From the IMG/VR virus record IMGVR_UViG_3300025118_000134, positions 1 through 25,242 of that record: a DNA stretch of 25,242 nucleotides. One strand, given 5' to 3'. A program made the position numbers and the translations under genes. How positions within the stretch are numbered: the stretch's first letter is position 1; the number at the start of each line of letters is the position of its first letter. The notes under the pieces were generated by a model. That model was not told the origin of the DNA and did not search any database. It saw only the letters and a program-made list of their open reading frames with translations. Positions 1 through 8,729 of this stretch are shown here, one piece after another. This stretch comes from a virus.

Positions 1-1
1 T

Positions 2-637
2 CTTGGTGACATACAGAATAACTGGATAGGTAGGCTTTCTGCATTGTATGGTCAGCAGTCCACATCTGCAAAGGAATCTTGGAGACTTACCGAATACTTC
101 GTAAATAAGCTTAATTGGATCTATTTGGTAGCAGGAAACCACGATGTCTGGTCAGGTGATGGTGATCCCCTAGAATTCATTATGCGTGATCATAAGGGCT
201 TATATGAGCGTTGGGGGGCAAGGATGAATCTTAAGTTCCCTAATGGTAAGGAGATCAGGATAAATGCAAGGCACACATTTAAGGGGAATAGTATGTGGAA
301 TACTGCTCATGGTGTAGCGAAGGCTGCTCAGATGGGATGGAAAGATCACGTTCTTACTTGTGGGCATACTCATGTATCAGGGTATCAAGTATTAAAGGAT
401 CCCGCCTCAGGATTGATCAGTCATGCTCTTCAAGTTGCATCATTCAAGATAATGGATAATTATGCAGATAAACTGGGGTTGGATGATAAGAATATATTCA
501 ATTGTCCTGTCACTATAATAGACCCTCAATACGATGATGATGATAATAGGTTGATAACTACAATTTTTAATCCCATTGAAGCTTCAGAGTATTTAACTTA
601 TAAGCGAAAAAATTGGAAAAAAACAAGTAAAAAATAA
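2..637 (+). CDS. Calcineurin-like metallophosphoesterase, 5' end outside the window
   Basis: Only the C-terminal 211 residues are visible, because the frame is open to the left edge. A TTG at 44 gives a shorter reading, but the residues before it (LGDIQNNW) look like the GD metal-binding motif of the family, so the gene very probably starts outside the window. GNHD is at 134-145, a His-containing segment (RHTFKGNS) follows, and GHTH is at 362-373. These are the metal ligands of calcineurin-like phosphoesterases, which hydrolyse phosphomono- or diesters at a two-metal centre. The substrate cannot be told from the sequence. The last residues are lysine-rich. The gene ends two bases before the tail protein gene and so probably shares its transcript. 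A phosphoesterase among virion genes is unusual. It could act on nucleic acid or nucleotides, or be a soluble enzyme in a late operon. Confidence 0.85.
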   Translation, partial: LGDIQNNWIGRLSALYGQQSTSAKESWRLTEYFVNKLNWIYLVAGNHDVWSGDGDPLEFIMRDHKGLYERWGARMNLKFPNGKEIRINARHTFKGNSMWNTAHGVAKAAQMGWKDHVLTCGHTHVSGYQVLKDPASGLISHALQVASFKIMDNYADKLGLDDKNIFNCPVTIIDPQYDDDDNRLITTIFNPIEASEYLTYKRKNWKKTSKK

Positions 638-639
638 CA

Positions 640-3156
640 ATGCCTAAGCAAGTTTGGAAGATAGAACGATTTGAAGGTGGGTTAAACACCGTTGCAGATC
701 CAAGAGATCTAGAGATAAATGAGGTTGTAACCTGTACTGATCTTGTTGTGAATAACGTAGGTAGAGTTGTTTGCATGGGTAGATTTACTACTCATGATGC
801 ACCTACAAATAGCACTGCAACTAATGCTGGATATGGATTATTTTACTTTTCACATGACCGTAAAGGTGCACAGGTAACTTCTGGAAGATTTACAGGTATA
901 CATAATGGATCTGATAATGTAAATGTTTTAGTAGATTCAGATGGAGGATGGACTGATAGTGCATTGGTAGGATTTACTATTAATAATATTACAAATGGTG
1001 GCACTGTCACAATAACAGCTAATACAGATACTACAATATCGGGAACATTAAGTGGTGGAAATGATTGGGATCAAAATGATGTATATACGATAACTGGTTT
1101 GGATGATACTGGAGAACAGTATCTATTAATGGCAGATACAGATGGTGCTGCAAACATAGATATCTATACATATTCATCTGATGCTTGGGTAACTGAAGTT
1201 ATTGATCTTGGCACTACTACTGGAATGAAGCCTACTTATTATATTGCAGATGGTAATGTTAGAATATCTGATGGAAACTTTGGAGCAGCAAATAGATCAA
1301 AATGGTATGGCTATATAAAGAATACTCATTTTAATGGCATAGCCCCAGGTGGATTGGCTGATGATTATGATTTTTGGTATAGTAAAAATGTTGATATCGC
1401 AAAACCAACTAGAGGTCTATATGGAGATCTTCAATGGACTGATACTGGTGGTAATACAACTACTACTGATCATCCAACTTCAACTGCATTTGCAGGAATG
1501 CATGATGAGATAGATGATAATAATGATTATATAGCTCTATCGTCTACTGGAAGTAATTCGGCTGCTTTAGTTAGCACTGCAACTGATGATGTCCTTACAA
1601 CTGCTACAAACTCAGGAAACTGGTCTGGTGAAGCAATGAGGCTGTATCCATCGGCAGGTAAGGGATTTAATGTATCAATAGAAACTAGTTCAAACGGCAC
1701 ATGGAGAGCGGCTGATTATGAAATAGGAACAACTTTCATATATCAAGGGGATCAGGAATCAAACATATTTGAAAATGTAGGTAATAATATATCGATGGAG
1801 GCTGGTAAGGGATGGTCTGTATATATCCAATGTACTTCTCCGTTTGATCCGTTTATTATTGGTGGTAGGGTATATATAAGAAAAAAGGATAGTGATGATC
1901 CTTGGGGACTGTTGCTTGATATTAGCTTAAGGGATGGGGTAAGAAAGAATTTAACTTCAACGCATACTGCTTGGTCACTTCAAAATGCAACTGGAATAGG
2001 TGCTCTTGTAGATAATGCTTATTGCTATGTAGGTAATATTGAAATAGAAACTCCAAGTCCTTGGACGTATCAAGCAATAAATGGATATGAAGCAGATGAG
2101 TCCATAGACATAGGAGCAACAGGAGAAGGGTTTAAAACAGCAGTAGTTGCAAATAGGCAGGTATATGTTGGTAATGTTAGGCGTGCATTACCAAATATTG
2201 GAACAGTCACTCAAGGCGATGCAATGTATAAGTCAATGCCTGGCAAGTTTGATGTATTTCCTATCTCTAGAAAGATAGAAGCAAGTATTCAAGACGGAGA
2301 TGAGATAATTAAACTTGAAGAGTATGCAGATAGGATACTTCAATTCAAAAAGACAAAGATGCATCTTATTAATATTTCTCAAGATATGGAATTTTTAGAA
2401 GATACATTTATGCATAAGGGTGTACTTACACCAGGATCGGTATGTAAAACCGATTTTGGAATTGCCTGGGTAAATGAATTAGGTGCTTATTTTTACGACG
2501 GTAGAACTGTTAATAATCTTTTAGAAAAAAAATCACAAAAGGTTATTGCTGATTGGGGTTCATTTGTTGGCAGTCTACCTCAAGTAGGCTATATACCTAA
2601 AGAAAGACAACTTATATTTACAATGAGTGCTGATGCAACACCCGCTGGTGATATATATTTATTTGATCTTACGACACAAAGTTGGATGTATGGAGACTCT
2701 AAACTAGCCGATACAGATTTACAATCAAATTTTGTAAATGATATTAATGGGGATCTGGTTTACCATGAAGAAGGGGGTGCCGTATATAAATGGAATAGTG
2801 CAGCTACAGGCACATCTACTACATCACTAAGAACAAAGGATATAGATTTTGGTCAACCTGCAATAAGAAAAAAGGTATATAAAGTTCGTATATCATATAA
2901 AGGTGATGCCGATAGTATCGTTGTGAAGTACAGTACAGACGGAGATACAGATACTCTATATACATTTAATAATGATACTACTCCACTTTCAGATCAAACA
3001 GATCTTACTAAATGGCACCATGTTTCATTAAAACCAGTGACACCATCACAAGCAAATAATATATATAGTTTTCAATTGCATTTTGATGGTACTGTTGATT
3101 CAGATTTTGAATTAAATGATATATCAATAATATACAGAGTTAAGAATATAAAGTAA
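640..3156 (+). CDS. Large beta-rich tail protein, nozzle/stabilisation-protein-like
   Basis: This 838-residue protein has an N-terminus with the F-x-GGLNT pattern (residues about 11-17) seen in phage tail-nozzle and stabilisation proteins. The body is rich in Thr, Asn, Asp and Gly, which suggests beta structure. The segment from about residue 647 (VGYIPKERQLIF, then YLFDLTTQSW) resembles blades of the beta-propeller in podovirus tail tube or nozzle proteins. The C-terminal ~110 residues form another beta-sandwich-like unit beginning near DIDFGQPAIRKKVYKV. By family analogy it would sit at the distal tail and take part in DNA exit. The start at 640 has no visible Shine-Dalgarno sequence, but it lies two bases after the previous stop, so translation may be coupled. 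The stop overlaps the next start by one base (TAATG). The general role is likely, but the exact family needs a profile search. Confidence 0.65.
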   Translation: MPKQVWKIERFEGGLNTVADPRDLEINEVVTCTDLVVNNVGRVVCMGRFTTHDAPTNSTATNAGYGLFYFSHDRKGAQVTSGRFTGIHNGSDNVNVLVDSDGGWTDSALVGFTINNITNGGTVTITANTDTTISGTLSGGNDWDQNDVYTITGLDDTGEQYLLMADTDGAANIDIYTYSSDAWVTEVIDLGTTTGMKPTYYIADGNVRISDGNFGAANRSKWYGYIKNTHFNGIAPGGLADDYDFWYSKNVDIAKPTRGLYGDLQWTDTGGNTTTTDHPTSTAFAGMHDEIDDNNDYIALSSTGSNSAALVSTATDDVLTTATNSGNWSGEAMRLYPSAGKGFNVSIETSSNGTWRAADYEIGTTFIYQGDQESNIFENVGNNISMEAGKGWSVYIQCTSPFDPFIIGGRVYIRKKDSDDPWGLLLDISLRDGVRKNLTSTHTAWSLQNATGIGALVDNAYCYVGNIEIETPSPWTYQAINGYEADESIDIGATGEGFKTAVVANRQVYVGNVRRALPNIGTVTQGDAMYKSMPGKFDVFPISRKIEASIQDGDEIIKLEEYADRILQFKKTKMHLINISQDMEFLEDTFMHKGVLTPGSVCKTDFGIAWVNELGAYFYDGRTVNNLLEKKSQKVIADWGSFVGSLPQVGYIPKERQLIFTMSADATPAGDIYLFDLTTQSWMYGDSKLADTDLQSNFVNDINGDLVYHEEGGAVYKWNSAATGTSTTSLRTKDIDFGQPAIRKKVYKVRISYKGDADSIVVKYSTDGDTDTLYTFNNDTTPLSDQTDLTKWHHVSLKPVTPSQANNIYSFQLHFDGTVDSDFELNDISIIYRVKNIK

Positions 3157-3761
3157 TGTCAGATATTACAAGACAAGATAGGATCAATCTTCATAAAAGA
3201 AAGGCTGGTATCAAATCCATAGAGCCAAGTATAAATGAGATGTCTGAAGGTGTTCCAGAGGTAAGAACGTTCTTTAATCAAGTAACTGGTCAGCAAGATG
3301 TTGTTCAGTATATTAAAAGTGGTTCAAAAATATTAAGATCAAAGTTTGAAGATAGTTCGAGTTCTGTTGATGGATATACATCGCAATGGTATTCAAGTGA
3401 TGAAATAGATATAAGTTCTACTGGTACCTCAAGAGCCATTATATGCGCTGAGGGTGATCATCTGATGGATGTTCGTATAATAGTCACAGAGGCTATTACT
3501 GCAGGTTCAATGGATGTTGACGTTGGTATAAGTTCTAACCCCGATGTGTTTATTGATGGTTGGGATGGTACTGCTGGAAGTCATGGAGTAAATACTATTA
3601 ATGCGTTTGGTAGAGGATCAACGGCTACTGAGACTGGAGTAAAACTTGGTAAATATTTTAGAAGTATAGATACAGTAGACGTTGTTGTGAACACAGCGGC
3701 TGATGCTGGCAAGATAAGAATACTTGCTTGGTTAATTACTAACCCCCCAATATCTACTTGA
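3156..3761 (+). CDS. Small beta-rich structural protein, possibly tail- or head-fibre-like
   Basis: This 201-residue protein has no named family that I can identify with certainty. The N-terminal ~60 residues are charged, and the segment GVPEVR...VVQYIKSGSKIL resembles the short attachment segments found at the N-termini of some phage surface proteins. The rest is predicted beta-rich, with repeated alternating hydrophobics (DVDVGISSNPDVFIDGWDG, then TVDVVVNTAADAGKIRILAW), as in capsid- or tail-decorating beta-sandwiches. The start overlaps the stop of the tail protein by one base, so the two are probably co-translated. No signal peptide or membrane segment is visible. A fibre, decoration or adaptor protein fits the context. 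Confidence 0.5.
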   Translation: MSDITRQDRINLHKRKAGIKSIEPSINEMSEGVPEVRTFFNQVTGQQDVVQYIKSGSKILRSKFEDSSSSVDGYTSQWYSSDEIDISSTGTSRAIICAEGDHLMDVRIIVTEAITAGSMDVDVGISSNPDVFIDGWDGTAGSHGVNTINAFGRGSTATETGVKLGKYFRSIDTVDVVVNTAADAGKIRILAWLITNPPIST

Positions 3762-3808
3762 AGAGTTATACTAATTATGACTAATTTATCCCCAAACAAA
3801 AAATCCTA

Positions 3809-5176
3809 ATGGCTTACTACTCCCCATCTACAAACGCTTTTGATGTTTACGCTAAACAGTTTCAAGTTCAAAGACTAGAACGAGAAAAGGAAGAACTTGA
3901 AAAAGAAAAGGAACGCAAAGAGCAGTTAGGATATGCAGTTTCTGCAGGTCAGTTTGCCGAAGGTAAAAGAATGGGAGACATTGCTGAAGCAACAGAATTT
4001 TTAGCAGAACAAAGTCCTTATACTGAATCTGGAAAAAAGTATATACGAAAACCACTTGAAGGCGATGGGATGATGTCTTGGTTAAAAAATAGATATGGAA
4101 GGTCTGGTAGAGATAGGGTGATGCATGATCCCAATCTTAATGAGGCGGGTATTGAGCGTAAAGAATTTCTTACAAGGGCGCAAACAGATAGAGGAGGTGT
4201 TGAGAATCTAGAACTTAGAAAGGAGTTGGCAAAAGAGGGCTTTAAGGTGGATGGGAAGCCTATATATACAGGATCTGAAAAGGATCTTATAGAAAAACAT
4301 GGTGCCAAAAGAGGTGCCCTAAAGAGCCATAGTGCCGGTTCTGGTTATCAACCATCTGAGATCGCTGCTGGTAGGGAAGCATATGATGCAAAGTATAAAG
4401 AACTTACTGGAATGAGCAAGGTTGATTATGAAGCAAGTCTTAGAGATCCTTTGTATGAGAGTGGCATAATTAAAGATACAAGTGTAGCTAGAGGAAAAGC
4501 CGAATTAGCACTTGGTATAGATACTCCAGAAAAAATAGCTGCTAGAGCATCTAAAGAACAAATTTTAAAAGGGGGGAGGGTGGTTAAAAAAGGCGCTCCT
4601 CCTCCATTAGGTGATGTAAGTGGACAAGGAGTGAGAGGCACCCTATCAAAAAGATCTGATAATCTAATTTCACAGGCTACTAGTGGTATTTCATCAGATT
4701 ACCTAACAGATAAACCAACTGCAGCCTCAGGACTGCCTTTCCCTAGTGAAGGCGCCCTATCAAAATCATTAGGAGATGATGCAAAAGTTTTAAGAAAGTG
4801 GGGTACAAAGGCACATCATGTAAAAGAGGTAACTCATATTGTTCCAAATTCACAATTAACAAAGCCTCTTGATACTGGTAAAAAGATCATTGATAAGGTA
4901 ACACCTAAAGTTGAAACTGCTGAAAAACTTATTACAGATGCTCCTACTTTAGTCGATGATGTCTCAGGTGGCGCACCTTCTGTTCCAGGTAAGTCTCCTA
5001 TTAACATGGGTAATATTAGCAATGTAATGACAGCCTATAATGTTGGAAAAACACTACTTGATAAGGATGCGAGTAAGAAAGAGAAAATGACAGCAGTTGG
5101 GGAAGCTGGATTGAACTATGCGACAGGTGGAATGTATGGGGTTGGTAAAACAGTATGGGGACTATTTAACAAATGA
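3809..5176 (+). CDS. Unrecognised virion-associated protein with N-terminal coiled coil
   Basis: This 455-residue protein is not one I recognise. Residues about 17-40 are a charged heptad-like stretch (RLEREKEELEKEKERKEQL), likely a coiled coil. The middle is charged and low in cysteine. The C-terminal ~60 residues are glycine/alanine-rich and moderately hydrophobic, a style seen in phage internal virion proteins. A GMYGVGKT string near residue 441 formally matches a Walker A motif but lies at the very C-terminus with no ATPase fold after it. The gene follows a 47-base gap that holds no visible Shine-Dalgarno sequence, and its stop overlaps the next start (ATGA). It lies between tail genes and the giant protein, so an ejected or inner-core role is the best inference. 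Confidence 0.6.
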   Translation: MAYYSPSTNAFDVYAKQFQVQRLEREKEELEKEKERKEQLGYAVSAGQFAEGKRMGDIAEATEFLAEQSPYTESGKKYIRKPLEGDGMMSWLKNRYGRSGRDRVMHDPNLNEAGIERKEFLTRAQTDRGGVENLELRKELAKEGFKVDGKPIYTGSEKDLIEKHGAKRGALKSHSAGSGYQPSEIAAGREAYDAKYKELTGMSKVDYEASLRDPLYESGIIKDTSVARGKAELALGIDTPEKIAARASKEQILKGGRVVKKGAPPPLGDVSGQGVRGTLSKRSDNLISQATSGISSDYLTDKPTAASGLPFPSEGALSKSLGDDAKVLRKWGTKAHHVKEVTHIVPNSQLTKPLDTGKKIIDKVTPKVETAEKLITDAPTLVDDVSGGAPSVPGKSPINMGNISNVMTAYNVGKTLLDKDASKKEKMTAVGEAGLNYATGGMYGVGKTVWGLFNK

Positions 5177-6162
5177 GTATTGATACAGGCAAAACGGCTT
5201 ATAAAGCTTATAGTAAGGGCGCACAGTACGGTAAGTTCGGCAGTGGAGATCATAAGTCTGAAGGTGGCAAGGTTGTTAAGGGTGTTACTGGTAAGATTCA
5301 TATTCAGGGTGGTGTTGAAACAGACATAATGAAAGCACATGGGCCTGAAGGTGAATATATACTTGCTCAAAGAAAGGGATATACAAGTCCAGATGATGCA
5401 CCTAAAAATAAAAAAACCGGTTATGGTCAATATGGCTATTGGGATGATGTAAAAGGTTATGTTGCGGAATCAGGCCCTGGACAAGCGGCAACTGATGATA
5501 TGGGAGTAACTGGAGGTACTGGAGAGAGTGGATATTTTACAGATGCCATGCAAAGAAAATATGAACTAGAACATGGTTTTGGAAGCTGGACTCCTGAAAT
5601 GGGTGAAAAATTTGGTAATATAGGGGGATTTGATCAAGATAGAATGTGGGAAAACATGTCTAGTGAGGATAAACAAAAATATCAATTAGAAGGGATGATG
5701 TTTAGCGGTATGGAAAATATCGTAGAGGGCACTGAGACCATGAAAGGTTTCCTAAAAGAAAATTTAGATGAGCAATTAGGTAGTTTAGGACGACAAAAGG
5801 ATAGGCTGGATACAACAACACAAGACATACAATATTCTTTAATGGATCAATATCAAGGAGCATCTAATGTTCAAACAAAAACGGGCTTAGTGGGTTCTGA
5901 TCCTACTAGTAGAAAAAGAATTGAGAGGGCTGGAACAGGTCAAATGAAGGAAGTGGGTCTAGGACTGCAAGATATCTGGTCTGGAGAAAGACAAGCAGAA
6001 ACTCAATATGAAAAGGATATATTTGAAACTGATAGGGCTGCAGAAGATGCAATGGCAAGCATGATGACAAATTACATGACTGCTACTGGAGAAGAATTGC
6101 CCGAAGGTTACATGTCTTTTTATGAAGAATATTTACAAGGAAATGAAAATGAAGGTGTATAA
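5173..6162 (+). CDS. Unrecognised virion-module protein rich in Gly and Tyr
   Basis: This 329-residue protein has no recognisable domain. The first ~110 residues are rich in Gly, Lys and Tyr (YGKFGSGDHKSEGGK, KTGYGQYGYW) and likely flexible or beta-rich. Residues about 165-300 are acidic and helical (GMENIVEGTETMKGFLKENLDEQLGSL, then QAETQYEKDIFETDRAAEDAMASMM). There is no signal peptide or transmembrane segment. The start overlaps the previous stop by four bases (ATGA) and the stop overlaps the next start by one base (TAATG), so it is tightly coupled with both neighbours. I infer a structural or ejection protein from its location only. Confidence 0.6.
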   Translation: MSIDTGKTAYKAYSKGAQYGKFGSGDHKSEGGKVVKGVTGKIHIQGGVETDIMKAHGPEGEYILAQRKGYTSPDDAPKNKKTGYGQYGYWDDVKGYVAESGPGQAATDDMGVTGGTGESGYFTDAMQRKYELEHGFGSWTPEMGEKFGNIGGFDQDRMWENMSSEDKQKYQLEGMMFSGMENIVEGTETMKGFLKENLDEQLGSLGRQKDRLDTTTQDIQYSLMDQYQGASNVQTKTGLVGSDPTSRKRIERAGTGQMKEVGLGLQDIWSGERQAETQYEKDIFETDRAAEDAMASMMTNYMTATGEELPEGYMSFYEEYLQGNENEGV

Positions 6163-7718
6163 TGGCTGATTATGAGGGAATAGCAGATACATTAAGAGTT
6201 GCTTCTGATATATATTTTAAATCAAAGAGCCTTGACCTTCTTGAGGCGAGGGAATCAGTAGCACAAACAAATCTTGAAATAGACAGAAGGCTTGGTGAAG
6301 AAAGATTTGAGAAAGAAATAGAGTTTAAACTCTATGATTCCCAGATACAAAGAGCACAAGCAACACGAGCCAGGAAAGAAAAAGAATTTGATGTGGTAAA
6401 CGAGAACTATCAGACTTTAACTGGAGATATAGTTAGCCTTCCAGATCAACACAAGACATCTAATAGCCTTGATATGATAGGTCAAGTAGAAGAAGGGGTT
6501 TTTGGTAAATTAAAACAAGAAATAACAGATATAAATAAACTTATTGATCGTTTAGACACTGGTAAAATGCAAGCCTTATCTAGGATTGAAGATATTAGTA
6601 AAATGAAAAAATACATCAGTGGTGGTGCAGGAGGATATGAGGGTGGTACCGATTCAAAAGCATATGATCCAGGCGATTTTATGCTTGAGGGTGAGGGTGG
6701 TTATGCAGACGTAAGCGGTATTGATCTAGATATAAAACCATGGCTTAAAGATGCTTATGTTAAACCTACTCAAATGGATATTGCGGCAATGAATAAGGCA
6801 ATGGGTCTAGATGCCATGAGTCTTATAAATATAGAATATAAGCAACATGTCATAGATGCAAGTAGGGAATCTAATGAGACTACTCAGGGTAAATTAGACA
6901 CCCAAGCAACAGATAAAGCATATAAGTCTATTTATACAAATGTGGCGACTAATACTTTAAATCCATTTAGTGATCTATTAAAGCAGTCAACTATTGTTTC
7001 TGGCTATAGTGATGAAGAAAGAATTGGAGAAAGGGCAGCATATGCATTAGACGTAGCAAAGCTTCAAAGAGCAAAAGATAATTTAGCCGCTAGTATTGAT
7101 CCCCTTAGTTATAATAAAATATTACAAAGTGTCAAGGGGCAAGGATTAAGTTTAGATATTATTAGGAAATATAATTCAACTGGACAGATGCCAAAGGGTT
7201 TAACTGAGCTTCAACAAGCAACACTTACTAATGTTGCTCCTAAAATTCAGCAAGCATTAGAAACTATCTATGTAGAGGGGTTTAATGCAGTTCAAGGCTT
7301 AAAGGGAGCCTCTGGTGTGCCAGGCACAGGATTGGATCTAATGTCTCTATCGAAAAAAAGAGCAATGGACTATAATGATTTAATAAAGGAAGGGAAACTG
7401 ATGGAGGCTCAAGAACTTGCTTTTGCTTTTGAACAGGTTACAGGTATAGATGTATCAAGTCAAGAAGCAATGGATGAGTTTCAATTAAAAGTTAATAATG
7501 AAGGTTTTGTTTCAATTGATGACGCTTCCTTACAAAGTCTAATAACACCTGGGAAAGACTCTAACAAGCCATTTAAACTTACAACTGATTATCTTTTATT
7601 AAAGAATGCTCATGATTCTGGAGATAAAGAACTTACAAAAACATTAGTGCCTCAAATAATTCAAAAATATGGTAGAGCTGAGGTATTAAAATCAATAGCG
7701 GAGTGGTCAGATGAGTGA
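6162..7718 (+). CDS. Unrecognised helical virion-module protein
   Basis: This 518-residue protein is mainly alpha-helical. Residues about 20-75 carry long charged helices (LDLLEARESVAQTNLEIDRR, RAQATRARKEKEFDVVNENY), probably coiled coil, and another helix follows at about 105-150. A short glycine-rich linker (SGGAGGYEGG) near residue 150 separates this from a more ordinary globular helical part. The start has a fair Shine-Dalgarno sequence (AAGGTG) five bases upstream and overlaps the previous stop. Its end overlaps the next gene by eight bases. The length, the coiled coil and the position before the giant protein suggest an internal virion or ejection protein. I see no enzyme motif. Confidence 0.6.
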   Translation: MADYEGIADTLRVASDIYFKSKSLDLLEARESVAQTNLEIDRRLGEERFEKEIEFKLYDSQIQRAQATRARKEKEFDVVNENYQTLTGDIVSLPDQHKTSNSLDMIGQVEEGVFGKLKQEITDINKLIDRLDTGKMQALSRIEDISKMKKYISGGAGGYEGGTDSKAYDPGDFMLEGEGGYADVSGIDLDIKPWLKDAYVKPTQMDIAAMNKAMGLDAMSLINIEYKQHVIDASRESNETTQGKLDTQATDKAYKSIYTNVATNTLNPFSDLLKQSTIVSGYSDEERIGERAAYALDVAKLQRAKDNLAASIDPLSYNKILQSVKGQGLSLDIIRKYNSTGQMPKGLTELQQATLTNVAPKIQQALETIYVEGFNAVQGLKGASGVPGTGLDLMSLSKKRAMDYNDLIKEGKLMEAQELAFAFEQVTGIDVSSQEAMDEFQLKVNNEGFVSIDDASLQSLITPGKDSNKPFKLTTDYLLLKNAHDSGDKELTKTLVPQIIQKYGRAEVLKSIAEWSDE

Positions 7719-8727
7719 TTGGTTAATAGATATGATAGCCGAAACTGAATTTGATGAGGCAGTCGAGACTAAAATAGACTCAATGGATAATGTGTTTAAA
7801 GTAAAGGAGACTGCACAATTTTTAAACATAACTCCAGATTCATTAAGGAATATGGATTCTACTGTATTTGATCAAGCATACACTGCTGTAACTGATAGTA
7901 TAAAAGCAGACAGTATTAGATTGGATAGTTTAATAAATACAATAGATACTCCAGAACATTCTATTGACTTTCCAGACATAATCACTTCTAAGCCCAAAGG
8001 CGCTATACCTGGTTGGAGAGAGAAAATGAGTATTGCTGGGAAAGAAAAAGCCGAAGAGGCTGAGGGTTTAAGGCCAGAAACTGGTGTTAAGTTTCATCTT
8101 AGGCCCGAATCTTATCTTTTTAAACTTCCACCAACAGAGGGAATGGAATACTTTGATAGGGTATTATATCAATATAGTAAAGAACTATCTAAGGAAAGCG
8201 ATGTTCTGTTAAGTCCTGCGTCTTACGGTGATGAAAGATTTGGTGAAAAATTAACGGAATTAAATAGAAATTTAAAAATAAGGGATGATTTAACAAGGCA
8301 ATTAGGTGAAGTATATAAGACAATACCTGATACTGAAGAATATAGAGATATGAGAGAAAGATATATAGGGATAATCGAAGCCAACCCTCTTGGTAGAGCA
8401 GTTACTGCTAGTAATGAAGATTTTGTTTTACATACTCCTTCATCCGAAATGGATCCTCAACCACTGAGTCCCATGGCCAATGATCCTGAGCCTTTAATGG
8501 CTTTATCTAGAATGGTTGATCCATTAAGAGAAGGCCCTCCTGATTTTCTACCAATACCTGAGGAAATAGCAAGGCTTGAAGGATTTGACAGGAATCCTTT
8601 TATGCAAGCCGATGAGGCATTAGCAGCCATAAAGGACTATCAAGCAGATTCTTCACAAGTGGATCCAATTACATTTACTGAAGAAATAGACGTTTGGGAT
8701 CCACAATATGACTACTCAGACCAATAG
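7711..8727 (+). CDS. Unrecognised acidic virion-module protein
   Basis: This 338-residue acidic protein has no known motif that I can see. The N-terminal ~75 residues are helical and acidic. Residues about 120-215 have mixed helix and charge (FDRVLYQYSKELSKESDVLL, TELNRNLKIRDDLTRQLGEV). Residues about 240-290 are rich in proline, methionine and acidic residues (SSEMDPQPLSPMANDPEPLM) and are probably extended. The start lies inside the previous gene, with GGAG seven bases upstream. The stop is two bases before the giant gene, which has no Shine-Dalgarno sequence of its own, so this gene may deliver ribosomes to it. An adaptor or chaperone-like inner virion protein is possible, but this rests on context only. 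Confidence 0.55.
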   Translation: MSDWLIDMIAETEFDEAVETKIDSMDNVFKVKETAQFLNITPDSLRNMDSTVFDQAYTAVTDSIKADSIRLDSLINTIDTPEHSIDFPDIITSKPKGAIPGWREKMSIAGKEKAEEAEGLRPETGVKFHLRPESYLFKLPPTEGMEYFDRVLYQYSKELSKESDVLLSPASYGDERFGEKLTELNRNLKIRDDLTRQLGEVYKTIPDTEEYRDMRERYIGIIEANPLGRAVTASNEDFVLHTPSSEMDPQPLSPMANDPEPLMALSRMVDPLREGPPDFLPIPEEIARLEGFDRNPFMQADEALAAIKDYQADSSQVDPITFTEEIDVWDPQYDYSDQ

Positions 8728-8729
8728 TA

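Noticed and set aside
5129-5152. GMYGVGKT in the 455-residue protein matches a Walker A pattern
   Set aside because: It lies within the last 15 residues with no following ATPase fold or Walker B, in a Gly-rich tail, so it is chance.
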